Notes under the pieces: model-generated | Database searches by the model: none | The model's input: only the letters and a program-made list of their open reading frames with translations | Told to the model about the DNA's origin: nothing | Origin: Nemertoderma westbladi | Lineage: Eukaryota > Xenacoelomorpha > Nemertodermatida > Nemertodermatidae | Direction: 5' to 3' | Length of the DNA stretch: 64,000 nt | Assembly (NCBI GenBank): GCA_032718475.1 | Contig: JAUCBJ010003966.1 | Span: 1-64,000, forward strand | Position numbers and translations under genes: made by a program | In this document: one piece after another, positions 1-11,500 of the stretch | Layout: each line of letters starts with the position of its first letter | How positions within the stretch are numbered: the stretch's first letter is position 1

Positions 1-552
1 GAATGGATGTTATTTAGGGTTCCCCGGCTTTAGATCCTAGAGCACCTTAGATCCTGAACGAATAGATCTTGGGTGAACATAGATTGTAATTGTAATTGTA
101 ATTGTAACAGACACTCCAAATAACTGCACGACAAGTAAAAATGCATATACTGTAACTAACTGCACGCATAAAATATAATATAAATAACTAACACGAGGAA
201 GAAAAACAGATTTAAAAGTTTAATGCATTATTTAAATGCATTAAAAGTAAGGTAAAATTGAAATTAATTGATATCATAAGAACAAAAACAACAGAATGAG
301 GCAGGGTGGAATTAATATGTGGCTGTAGAGTAGTTACGGTAAGCACACTACTAAACAGATAAAAATAATAAAAAAAAAGTAACAAGGACGACACGGAACG
401 AGGCAGGGGGGATTTGTACGTAGTTATACAGTAGTTAGCTCAACACATCAACAGTAAGTATTAAAACAATGTTACGTACTGATTACTAATTAATACAGTG
501 ACACAGATGGCTGAAGTCTATATTGCATATTCGGCGATTAAAGGTATCTATA
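1..552. other. AT-rich flank, no gene seen
   Basis: I see no coding feature in this stretch. Positions 30-90 hold three loose copies of the word TTAGATCCT / TAGATCTTGG. They are related to the 21-bp array further right and lie in the same orientation as it. A short TGTAAT run sits at 85-107. Confidence 0.5.
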
Positions 553-1115
553 TTAATTGCATTGACAGTCTCTACGGGTAGAGAATTCCATCCCAACTGA
601 TACAGACCCGTTTGCAAAGCGGTTTCTAGAGACAACTAATCTACTTTGTTGCACGAATAGTTTCATATTATGTCCCCGCAAACCCTCTCTGTTCACATCC
701 ATAAAAAAATCGTTAAAACATATAGTAGGTCAATGTTGTTGTGACATATATTATACACCATTCTGATGTCGAAAATAATTCGCCTAATTTCTAACATTTG
801 TAAGTTGAGGTGTGATAGTCTGTTAGAGTAACTACTATCGGTGAGAATTAATTTGCATCTGGAGACTAAGCGTCTGGTGAAATAGCGTTGAACACGCTCA
901 ACCAAAGTAATGTTGAACAATTGGTGCGGCGACCAAACCACCGTGCAGTACTCTAACAGAGGGCGGACATATGCCTTATATGCAGTAATTAACACCTTAA
1001 CATTTGAGGTGAGAAAAAATCTAAATATTATGTTGCACACTTTTGTAAGCCTTTGTTGACACTTGCTGGCTGCAATATTTGCTGAAATGAAGATTTTTAG
1101 TCTTAATAATCCCAA
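553..1115 (-). pseudogene. LINE reverse transcriptase C-terminal fragment (non-LTR retrotransposon)
   Basis: The minus strand reads the typical end of a CR1/Jockey-like LINE ORF2. It shows AYKAYVRPLLEYCTVVWSPH, then VERVQRYFTRRL, then YSNRLSHLNLQMLEIRR. After a frame change near 690 it continues with NREGLRGHNMKLF and ends at a TAA at 553-555. These are the thumb and C-terminal blocks that follow the RT palm in this class. The palm with its catalytic Asp pair is absent and the frame is broken, so this is a dead 5'-truncated copy. The class is recognised with good confidence; the exact clade is not. Confidence 0.8.
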
Positions 1116-1186
1116 GATCTTTACAGGATTCCTTGAGTTTTAGAATAGAACCATTTAGAGTGTATACTGACACGATAATCCTTCGC

Positions 1187-2085
1187 ATACATACTTAGAT
1201 CCTTCCCATACGAACTTAGATCCTTCTCATACGAACTTAGATCCTTCCCATACGAACTTAGATCCTTCCCAAAGGAACTTAGATCCTTCCCATACGAACT
1301 TAGATCCTTCACATAAGAACTTAGATCCTTCCCATACGAACTTAGATCCTTCCCATACGAACTTAGATCCTTCACATAAGAACTTAGATCCTTCCCATAC
1401 GAACTTAGATCCTTCCCATACGAACTTAGATCCTTCCCATACGAACTTAGATCCTTCTCATACGAACTTAGATCCTTCCCATACGAACTTAGATCCTTCC
1501 CATAAGAACTTAGATACTTCCCATACGAACTTAGATCCTTCCCATACGAACTTAGATCCTTCCCATACGAACTTAGATCCTTCCCATACGAACTTAGATC
1601 CTTCCCAAAGGAACTTAGATCCTTCCCATACGAACTTAGATCCTTCCCATACGAACTTAGATCCTTCACATAAGAACTTAGATCCTTCCCATACGAACTT
1701 AGATCCTTCCCATACGAACTTAGATCCTTCCCATACGAACTTAGATCCTTCCCATACGAACTTAGATCCTTCCCATACGAACTTAGATCCTTCCCATACG
1801 AACTTAGATCCTTCACATAAGAACTTAGATCCTTCCCATACGAACTTAGATCCTTCCCATACGAACTTAGATCCTTCCCATACGAACTTAGATCCTTCAC
1901 ATAAGAACTTAGATCCTTCCCATACGAACTTAGATCCTTCCCAAAGGAACTTAGATCCTTCCCATACGAACTTAGATCCTTCCCATACGAACTTAGATCC
2001 TTCCCATACGAACTTAGATCCTTCCCATACAAACTTAGATCCTTCCCATATGAACTTAGATCCTCAACATGCGAACTTAGATCCC
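1187..2085 (-). repeat. 21-bp tandem array, about 42 copies
   Basis: The unit on the minus strand is GGATCTAAGTTC followed by GTATGGGAA, 21 bp long. Because 21 is divisible by 3, the minus strand reads as an uninterrupted KDLSSYG heptad ORF. That ORF is a by-product of the period and not a gene. Common variants change TACG to TAAG or AAGG. A second 21-bp array with the same GGATCTAAGTTC core but a different second half lies at 4119-4330 in the opposite orientation. Confidence 0.9.
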
Positions 2086-2108
2086 ACCTTGCATATATTG
2101 CTGTACTA

Positions 2109-2406
2109 TGGTGGCACTGAAGGACCAACAACGAATTTTTATTTTTGTTAAAACAAGTCGTGCGCACGACTTGTTAGATCAGAAACTACTCGTGCGCTCG
2201 ACTTGTTACATCAGAAACAACTCGTGCGCACGACTTGTTACATCAGAAACAACTCGTGCGCACTACTTGTTACATCAGAAACAACTCGTGCGCACTACTT
2301 GTTACATCAGAAACAACTCGTGCGCACGGCTTTTTTGCTAAAACAAGTCGTGCGCGCGAGTTGTTTCAGAAATAAAAAATTCGTTGTTGGCCCTTCAGTG
2401 CTACCA
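2109..2406. mobile_element. Small TIR element (MITE-like) with TA target duplication
   Basis: The ends are inverted copies. The left end reads TGGTGGCACTGAAGGACC and the right end, reverse-complemented, reads TGGTAGCACTGAAGGGCC. Both continue into CAACAACGAATTTTT. Both ends are flanked by TA (2107-2108 and 2407-2408), as expected for a Tc1/mariner-type target. The interior is a short tandem repeat (next entry), and there is no coding capacity. The element interrupts the region between two 21-bp arrays. The superfamily assignment is an inference from the TA alone. Confidence 0.7.
2169..2335. repeat. 32-bp GC-rich repeat inside the small TIR element, about 5 copies
   Basis: The unit carries ACTTGTTACATCAGAAACAA followed by CTCGTGCGCACG. 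The first junction, at about 2153-2176, is a perfect 24-bp palindrome centred on GTGCGCAC. Each unit repeats a GTGCGCAC or close variant, so the array can form many small hairpins. Confidence 0.75.
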
Positions 2407-2585
2407 TACCGTAGCTGTGTTATTGTGAAATGTCATTCCCATAGGCCAGCGGACCTTACTGCAAATATTATAACGCTTGAAGGGAAGCGAACTTAGATCC
2501 TACCACCAATACATTCCAACGAATTAGCTATTAATTTGCAAATTATAGTTTGTTGGTGAGACACTGATCGGAACTACTTTGATAG

Positions 2586-3882
2586 GGTAATGGTGAAAAA
2601 TATCGAGACTTGAAAAATATCGAGAGTAAAAATAACGAGTGTTGGAAATTAACGTGATTAAAAAATATCGAGAGTAAAAATAACGCGAGATGAAAAATAT
2701 CGAAAATAACGAGTGTTTAAAAATATCGAATGTTGAAAAATATCGAGAGTACAAATATCGAGTGTTGAAAAATATCGAGAGTAAAAATATCGAGTGTTGA
2801 AAAATATCGAGAGTAAAAATATAGAGTGTTGAAAAATATCGAGAGTAAAAATATCAAGTGTTGAAAAATATCGAGTGTAAAAATATCGAGTGTTGAAAAA
2901 TATCGAGAGTAAAAATAACGAGTGTTGAAAAATATCGAGTGTTGAAAAATATCGAGAGTAAAAATATCGAGAGTAAAAATATCGAGAGTAAAAATATCGA
3001 GAGTAAAAATATCGAGTGTTGAAAAATATCGAGAATAAAAATATTGCATTTTGCGTGAGCATTTTATTTAGAATTATGGGACAATATTGCAGTGCATGGG
3101 TTACAACAGTGCAAGTGCAAGTAAATGGCATTAATACACCTTGGGTATCCCATTTACCAGATTTATTATACTAGCTAGTTTTTGCTATTTTTTAAATAAA
3201 TATTATAGAAGAAGTGCTAGCTATCAATTTTGATAAATATTTTTGTTCTAGAACACATTTTTTAGTTCTAGATCACATTTTTAATTTTTTAAAATAGCTA
3301 GTATTTTCTACTTCTTTTTATAAATGTTATAGAACACGTGTAAGCTACCAATGTTGATAAATATTTTTGTTCTAGAACACATTTTTTTGTTCTAGAACAT
3401 TTTTAGGAAAAAAATTATCATACATACCCTTATTAAAAATATTGTTACTATCGATATTTTTACTCTCGATATTTTTCAACACTCGATATTTTTACTCTCG
3501 ATATTTTTCAACACTCGATATTTTTACTCTCGATATTTTTCAACACTCGATATTTTTCAACACTCGATATTTTTCAACACTCGATATTTTTCAACACTCG
3601 ATATTTTTACTCTCGATATTTTTCAACACTCGATATTTTTACTCTCGATATTTTTCAACACTCGATATTTTTAATCTCGATATTTTTCAACACTCGATAT
3701 TTTTACTCTCGATATTTTTCAACACTCGATATTTTTACACTCGATATTTTTACTCTCGATATTTTTACTCTCGATATTTTTTGAACTCTCGATATTATCG
3801 TTGGTTTTCAACACTCGATATTTTTACTCGCGTTATTTTTACTCTCGATATTTTTCATGTCTCGATATTTTTCAATATAACC
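2586..3882. mobile_element. Foldback-type transposon with repeat-built inverted arms and 8-bp TSD
   Basis: Two long inverted arms (2586-3048 and 3451-3882) are built from short tandem subrepeats of AAAAATATCGAG with GTGTTG or AGT spacers. They surround a unique core at 3049-3450. The termini are GGTAATGGTGAAAAATATCG on the left and, reverse-complemented, GGTTATATTGAAAAATATCG on the right. The 8-bp word TTTGATAG occurs directly outside both ends (2578-2585 and 3883-3890), a clear target-site duplication. This matches foldback elements, whose inverted ends are made of tandem repeats. The core has no transposase ORF, so it is non-autonomous. An 8-bp TSD fits hAT- or P-like transposases among others; I cannot choose. 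Confidence 0.85.
3049..3450. other. Core of the foldback element with TTCTAGAA clusters
   Basis: This is the AT-rich unique core between the two arms. It contains TTCTAGAA at 3246-3253, 3370-3377 and 3390-3397, plus degenerate copies. TTCTAGAA has the TTC-nn-GAA arrangement of a heat-shock-factor half-site pair. No open reading frame of interest is present. Confidence 0.6.
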
Positions 3883-4118
3883 TTTGATAGTGTGTATGAC
3901 TTTTTGAATTAGATCATTATAAGTAGTTTTATATGCTTAATGTAACACAGTACAGTACAATATACTATAGTATCGATAGAACGCGGCCAAAGCACAGTAC
4001 ATGTGCGATCTAAGTTCGTTTCTCCTCAAGCGTGAGCTAAAGAATTTATATAAATTGGGATCTAAGTTCGCTTCGCTACTACCATCATGATTACCAAAGG
4101 CTTTTAATAGCATAAAGT

Positions 4119-4330
4119 GGGATCTAAGTTCACCTAGTTAGGATCTAAGTTCACCTAGTTAGGATCTAAGTTCACCTAGTTAGGATCTAAGTTCACCTAG
4201 TTAGGATCTAAGTTCACCTAGTTAGGATCTAAGTTCACCTAGTTAGGATCTAAGTTCACCTAGTTAGGATCTAAGTTCACCTAGTTAGGATCTCAGTTCA
4301 CCTAGTTAGGATCTAAGTTCACCCAGATGG
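4119..4330 (+). repeat. 21-bp tandem array, about 10 copies
   Basis: The unit is GGATCTAAGTTC followed by ACCTAGTTA. It shares its first 12 bases with the array at 1187-2085 but runs on the opposite strand. Isolated diverged copies continue on both sides (4007-4075 and 4340-4436), up to about 100 bases before the CDC26 start. Confidence 0.9.
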
Positions 4331-4536
4331 GATCTATGTTTGCAAATATTATACGACCTAAGTTTGCAAAGATCTAAGTTCATCAAAGTCAGGCCCTACA
4401 GGATCTAAGTCTAATTTAGGATTAATTAAGGATCTAATTGGCGACTCGTACCGGTACATTCAGACATTGGGCCTACCCTACCCCTACACCCTACTTACAG
4501 AATTATTCATTATTAATTCATAATCAAATTTACAAA

Positions 4537-4776
4537 ATGATACGCCGAAATCCGACTAGAATTGAACTTAAATTAGATGACTTGGACGAATATCTGAAGA
4601 AAAATGATAAACCAGGAACCAATGGTAAAGACCTGAGTTTATTGGATCAGTCGAAATCTGGGAGCACATCAAAGGATGACGAAATCAGGCGTCGGATTGG
4701 TTGCAGTACGAGTAACCACGGTAATCATTCAAATGAGACGACGATAAGAATAACCAGAAGTTTAGCCAGATGTTAG
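4537..4776 (+). CDS. CDC26: CDC26-like subunit of the anaphase-promoting complex
   Basis: The 79-residue product starts MIRRNPTRIELKLDDLDEYL. This is the hallmark N-terminus of CDC26/APC12, where the first residues bind inside the tetratricopeptide groove of APC6 (CDC16) and stabilise it. A charged, low-complexity middle is followed by DEIRRRIG, matching the conserved RIG near the family's C-terminus. The length is similar to vertebrate CDC26 (about 85 residues). I start at 4537 because family members begin at this Met; the frame is open further upstream to 4438. The last 20 residues do not look conserved, so a final intron after about position 4720 or a diverged tail are both possible. It acts in the nucleus and cytoplasm as part of a cell-cycle ubiquitin ligase. 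The gene sits between two repeat fields. Confidence 0.82.
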   Translation: MIRRNPTRIELKLDDLDEYLKKNDKPGTNGKDLSLLDQSKSGSTSKDDEIRRRIGCSTSNHGNHSNETTIRITRSLARC

Positions 4777-5594
4777 ACGAAACTTCATGGACCGATCCGC
4801 TACCTATCACTGGACTACCACTACCGGTACTGGACCATCCACTGTCCGGTTTTTATTTTACAAATGAGAACCACCTCGCCGCCGCGTACCGGTATCTGCA
4901 TATCAGCATATCCATCCAATATGCTGCAATAATTGCAATCCGCGAATCTGTGATTGATGATCCGCATTGTGTGTTGGGATAAACAAGTCACAATGTCATA
5001 TAAGAACCGAAACCAGTGTGCCGGTACTATTTCTTTTGATTATTACTTACATTGCAGGATAAGTTAGTGTGCTGTAGTTTCCTACAGCACAGCTATACAA
5101 CATTTTTGGTTCCTTCCACCAGATTATGTAACTGGAACAGTGTACCATGATCCTTTACTCTGTTAATATTGTAATAGACTAGTAGACTGCAGGACTGCCT
5201 ACAGTCAGACAGTATGGGGCTTTACTACTGTACTAATTTACGAATATTGGTACTATTTTACTGTTGACGACACCAGTGCTGACTTTAATGATTGTTTGGT
5301 TCGTGTCGTTCAAACTCAGTTGTTCCGTATTCTGGTGTTTGGCACGTCACAGTTACTTTTTTGAGCGAATATATGGATGATTATATATATTATATATGAT
5401 ATTACTAACAGATCATGTCATATTACATTTCATCTTATTCCTGAATAACAAACAGATCAGCAGATCGAGTCAGTTAAAATGAGTGTCTTCGTCCTATCAT
5501 CAGGGGGAATGGACCCTGTGCTATTGGTCCGTTTATTGTATTGTTTTATTGTAAAATTATATTATTGTTAGAATAAAATACAACTATACTGTAG
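4777..5594. other. Spacer, no gene seen
   Basis: This is the 3' flank of the CDC26-like gene. It holds no convincing ORF. An AATAAA at about 5571 could be a polyadenylation signal but is 800 bases from the stop. The large 69-bp array begins at its right edge. Confidence 0.4.
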
Positions 5595-8500
5595 TAGTAG
5601 AGTTTGAGTTGATGGGAATCTGAAGCTTATTAAGGCAACAATGAACAGCACAAATATATGTAATAGTAGAGTTTGAGTTGATGGGAATCTGAAGCTTATT
5701 AAGGCAACAGTGAACAGCACAAATATCTGTAATAGTAGAGTTTGAGTTGATGGGAATCTGATGCTTATTAATGCAACAGTGAACAGCACAAATATCTGTA
5801 ATAGTAGAGTTTGAGTTGATGGGAATCTGAAGCTTATTAATGCAACAGTGAACAGCACAAATATCTGTAATAGTAGAGTTTGAGTTGATGGGAATCTGAA
5901 GCTTATTAAGGCAACAATGAACAGCGCAAATATCTGTAATAGCAGAGTTTGAGTTGATGGGAATCTGAAGCTTATTAAGGCAACAATAAACAGCACAAAT
6001 ATCCGTAATAGTAGAGTTTGAGTTGATGTGAATCTGAAGCTTATTAAGGCAACAGTGAACAGCACAAATATCTGTAATAGTAGAGTTTGAGTTGATGGGA
6101 ATCTGAAGCTTATTAAGGCAACAATAAACAACACAAATATCCGTAATAGTAGAGTTTGAGTTGATGTGAATCTGAAGCTTATTAAGGCAACAGTGAACAG
6201 CACAAATATCTGTAATAGTAGAGTTTGAGTTGTTGGGAATCTGAAGCTTATTAATGCAACAATGAACAGCACAAATATCTGTAATAGTAGCGTTTGAGTT
6301 GATGGGAATCTGAAGTTTATTAAGTCAACAATGAACAGCACAAATATCTGTAATAGTAGAGTTTGAGTTGTTGGGAATCTGAAGCTTATTAATGCAACAA
6401 TGAACAGCACAAATATCTGTAATAGTAGAGTTTGAGTTGATGGGAATCTGAAGCTTATTAATGCAACAGTGAACAGCACAAATATCTGTAATAGTAGAGT
6501 TTGAGTTGTTGGGAATCTGAAGCTTATTAATGCAACAATGAACAGTACAAATATATGTAATAGTAGAGTTTGAGTTGATGGAAATCTGAAGCTTATTAGG
6601 CAACAGTAAACAGCACAAATATCTGTAATAGTAGAGTTTGAGTTGTTGGGAATCTGAAGCTTATTAATACAACAGTGAACAGCACAAATATCTGTAATAG
6701 TAGAGTTTGAGTTGTTGGGAATCTGAAGCTTATTAAGGCAACAGTGAACAGCACAAATATCTGTAATAGTAGAGTTTGAGTTGTTGGGAATCTGAAGCTT
6801 ATTAAGGCAACAGTGAACAGCACAAATATCTGTAATAGTAGAGTTTGAGTTGTTGGGAATCTGAAGCTTATTAATACAACAGTGAACAGCACAAATATCT
6901 GTAATAGTAGAGTTTGAGTTGTTGGGAATCTGAAGCTTATTAAGGCAACAGTGAACAGCACAAATATCTGTAATAGTAGAGTTTGAGTTGTTGGGAATCT
7001 GAAGCTTATTAAGGCAACAGTGAACAGCACAAATATCTGTAATAGTAGAGTTTGAGTTGATGTGAATCTGAAGCTTATTAAGGCAACAGTGAACAGCACA
7101 AATATATGTAATAGTAGAGTTTGAGTTGTTGGGCATCTGAAGCTTATTAATGCAACAGTGAACAGCACAATTATCTGTAATAGTAGAGTTTGAGTTGTTG
7201 GGAATCTGAAGCTTATTAATGCAACAGTGAACAGCACAACTATCTGTAATAGTAGAGTTTGAGTTGTTGGGAATCTGAAGCTTATTAATGCAACAGTGAA
7301 CAGCACAATTATCTGTAATAGTAGAGTTTGACTTGTTGGGAATCTGAAGCTTATGAAAGCAACAGTAAACAGCACAAATATCTGTAATAGTAGAGTTTGA
7401 GTTGATGGGAATCTGAAGCTTATTAAGGCAACAGTAAACAGCACAAATATCTGTAATAGTATTGTTTGAGTTGATGGGAATCTGAAGCTTATTAATGCAA
7501 CAGTGAACAGCACAAATATCTGTAATAGTAGAGTTTGAGTTGTTGGGAATCTGAAGCTTATTAAGGCAACAGTAAACAGCACAAATATCTGTAATAGTAT
7601 TGTTTGAGTTGATGGGAATCTGAAGCTTATTAATGCAACAGTGAACAGCACAAATATCTGTAATAGTAGAGTTTGAGTTGATGGGAATCTGAAGCTTATT
7701 AAGGCAACAGTAAACAGCACAAATATCTGTAATAGTATTGTTTGAGTTGATGGGAATCTGAAGCTTATTAATGCAACAGTGAACAGCACAAATATCTGTA
7801 ATAGTAGAGTTTGAGTTGTTGGGAATCTGAAGCTTATTAAGGCAACAGTGAACAGCACAAATATCTGTAATAGTAGAGTTTGAGTTGTTGGGAATCTGAA
7901 GCTTATTAAGGCAACAGTGAACAGCACAAATATCTGTAATAGTAGAGTTTGAGTTGATGGGAATCTGAAGCTTATTAAGGCAACAGTGAACAGCACAAAT
8001 ATCTGTAATAGTAGAGTTTGAGTTGTTGGGAATCTGAAGCTTATTAAGGCAACAGTGAACAGCACAAATATCTGTAATAGTAGAGTTTGAGTTGATGGGA
8101 ATCTGAAGCTTATTAAGGCAAAAGTGAACAGCACAAATATCTGTAATAGTAGAGTTTGAGTTGATGGGAATCTGAAGCTTATTAAGGCAACAGTGAACAG
8201 CACTAATATCTGTAATAGTAGAGTTTGAGTTGATGGGAATCTGAAGCTTATTAAGGCAACAAGTGAACAGCACAAATATCTGTAATAGTAGAGTTTGAGT
8301 TGATGGGAATCTGAAGCTTATTAAGGCAACAGTGAACAGCACAAATATCTGTAATAGTAGAGTTTGAGTTGTTGGGAATCTGAAGCTTATTAATGCAACA
8401 GTGAACAGCACAATTATCTGTAATAGTAGAGTTTGCGGTGATGGGAATCTGAAGCTTATTAAGGCAACAGTGAACAGCACAAATATATGTAATAGTAGAG

Positions 8501-11500
8501 TTTGAGTTGTTGGGAATCTGAAGCTTATTAATGCAACAGTGAACAGCACAATTATCTGTAATAGTAGAGTTTGAGGTGATGGGAATCTGAAGCTTATTAA
8601 TGCAACAGTGAACAGCACAAATCTCTGTAATAGTAGAGTTTGAGTTGATGGGAATCTGAAGCTTATTAAGGCAACAGTGAACAGCACAAATATCTGTAAT
8701 AGTAGAGTTTGAGTTGATGGGAATCTGAAGCTTATTAAGGCAACAATGAACAGCACAAATATCTGTAATAGTAGAGTTTGAGTTGATGGGAATCTGAAGC
8801 TTATTAATGCAACAATGAACAGCACAAATATCTGTAATAGTAGAGTTTGAGTTGATGGGAATCTGAAGCTTTTTTAGACAACAGTGAACAGCACAAATAT
8901 CTGTAATAGTAGAGTTTGAGTTGATGGGAATCTGAAGCTTATTAATGCAACAGTGAACAGCACAAATATCTGTAATAGTAGAGTTTGAGTTGATGGGAAT
9001 CTGAAGCTTATTAATGCAACAGTGAACAGCACAAATATCTGTAATAGTAGAGTTTGAGTTGATGGGAATCTGAAGCTTATTAAGGCAACAGTAAACAGCA
9101 CAAATATCTGTAATAGTAGTGTTTGAGTTGATGGGAATCTGAAGCTTATTAATGCAACAATGAACAGCACAAATATCTGTAATAGTAGAGTTTGAGTTGT
9201 TGGGAATCTGAAGCTTATTAAGGCAACAGTGAACAGCACAAATATCTGTAATAGTAGAGTTTGAGTTGTTGGGAATCTGAAGCTTATTAAGGCAACAGTG
9301 AACAGCACAAATATCTGTAATAGTAGAGTTTGAGTTGATGGGAATCTGATGCTTATTAATGCAACAGTGAACAGCACAAATATCTGTAATAGTAGAGTTT
9401 GAGTTGATGGGAATCTGAAGCTTATTAATGCAACAGTGAACAGCACAAATATCTGTAATAGTAGAGTTTGAGTTGATGGGAATCTGAAGCTTATTAAGGC
9501 AACAATGAACAGCGCAAATATCTGTAATAGCAGAGTTTGAGTTGATGGGAATCTGAAGCTTATTAAGGCAACAATAAACAGCACAAATATCCGTAATAGT
9601 AGAGTTTGAGTTGATGTGAATCTGAAGCTTATTAAGGCAACAGTGAACAGCACAAATATCTGTAATAGTAGAGTTTGAGTTGATGGGAATCTGAAGCTTA
9701 TTAAGGCAACAATAAACAACACAAATATCCGTAATAGTAGAGTTTGAGTTGATGTGAATCTGAAGCTTATTAAGGCAACAGTGAACAGCACAAATATCTG
9801 TAATAGTAGAGTTTGAGTTGTTGGGAATCTGAAGCTTATTAATGCAACAATGAACAGCACAAATATCTGTAATAGTAGCGTTTGAGTTGATGGGAATCTG
9901 AAGTTTATTAAGTCAACAATGAACAGCACAAATATCTGTAATAGTAGAGTTTGAGTTGTTGGGAATCTGAAGCTTATTAATGCAACAATGAACAGCACAA
10001 ATATCTGTAATAGTAGAGTTTGAGTTGATGGGAATCTGAAGCTTATTAATGCAACAGTGAACAGCACAAATATCTGTAATAGTAGAGTTTGAGTTGTTGG
10101 GAATCTGAAGCTTATTAATGCAACAATGAACAGCACAAATATATGTAATAGTAGAGTTTGAGTTGATGGAAATCTGAAGCTTATTAGGCAACAGTAAACA
10201 GCACAAATATCTGTAATAGTAGAGTTTGAGTTGTTGGGAATCTGAAGCTTATTAATACAACAGTGAACAGCACAAATATCTGTAATAGTAGAGTTTGAGT
10301 TGTTGGGAATCTGAAGCTTATTAAGGCAACAGTGAACAGCACAAATATCTGTAATAGTAGAGTTTGAGTTGTTGGGAATCTGAAGCTTATTAAGGCAACA
10401 GTGAACAGCACAAATATCTGTAATAGTAGAGTTTGAGTTGTTGGGAATCTGAAGCTTATTAATGCAACAGTGAACAGCACAAATATCTGTAATAGTAGAG
10501 TTTGAGTTGTTGGGAATCTGAAGCTTATTAAGGCAACAGTGAACAGCACAAATATCTGTAATAGTAGAGTTTGAGTTGTTGGGAATCTGAAGCTTATTAA
10601 GGCAACAGTGAACAGCACAAATATCTGTAATAGTAGAGTTTGAGTTGATGTGAATCTGAAGCTTATTAAGGCAACAGTGAACAGCACAAATATATGTAAT
10701 AGTAGAGTTTGAGTTGTTGGGCATCTGAAGCTTATTAATGCAACAGTGAACAGCACAATTATCTGTAATAGTAGAGTTTGAGTTGTTGGGAATCTGAAGC
10801 TTATTAATGCAACAGTGAACAGCACAACTATCTGTAATAGTAGAGTTTGAGTTGTTGGGAATCTGAAGCTTATTAATGCAACAGTGAACAGCACAATTAT
10901 CTGTAATAGTAGAGTTTGACTTGTTGGGAATCTGAAGCTTATGAAAGCAACAGTAAACAGCACAAATATCTGTAATAGTAGAGTTTGAGTTGATGGGAAT
11001 CTGAAGCTTATTAAGGCAACAGTGAACAGCACAAATATCTGTAATAGTAGAGTTTGAGTTGATGGGAATCTGAAGCTTATTAAGGCAACAGTAAACAGCA
11101 CAAATATCTGTAATAGTATTGTTTGAGTTGATGGGAATCTGAAGCTTATTAATGCAACAGTGAACAGCACAAATATCTGTAATAGTAGAGTTTGAGTTGT
11201 TGGGAATCTGAAGCTTATTAAGGCAACAGTGAACAGCACAAATATCTGTAATAGTATAGTTTGAGTTGTTGGGAATCTGAAGCTTATTAAGGCAACAGTG
11301 AACAGCACAAATATCTGTAATAGTAGAGTTTGAGTTGATGGGAATCTGAAGCTTATTAAGGCAACAGTGAACAGCACAAATATCTGTAATAGTAGAGTTT
11401 GAGTTGTTGGGAATCTGAAGCTTATTAAGGCAACAGTGAACAGCACAAATATCTGTAATAGTAGAGTTTGAGTTGATGGGAATCTGAAGCTTATTAAGGC

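Noticed and set aside
1121-2167. 348-codon KDLSSYG repeat ORF
   Set aside because: Pure product of the 21-bp period; no signal, no unique domain, and the ends run into non-repeat sequence without coding character.
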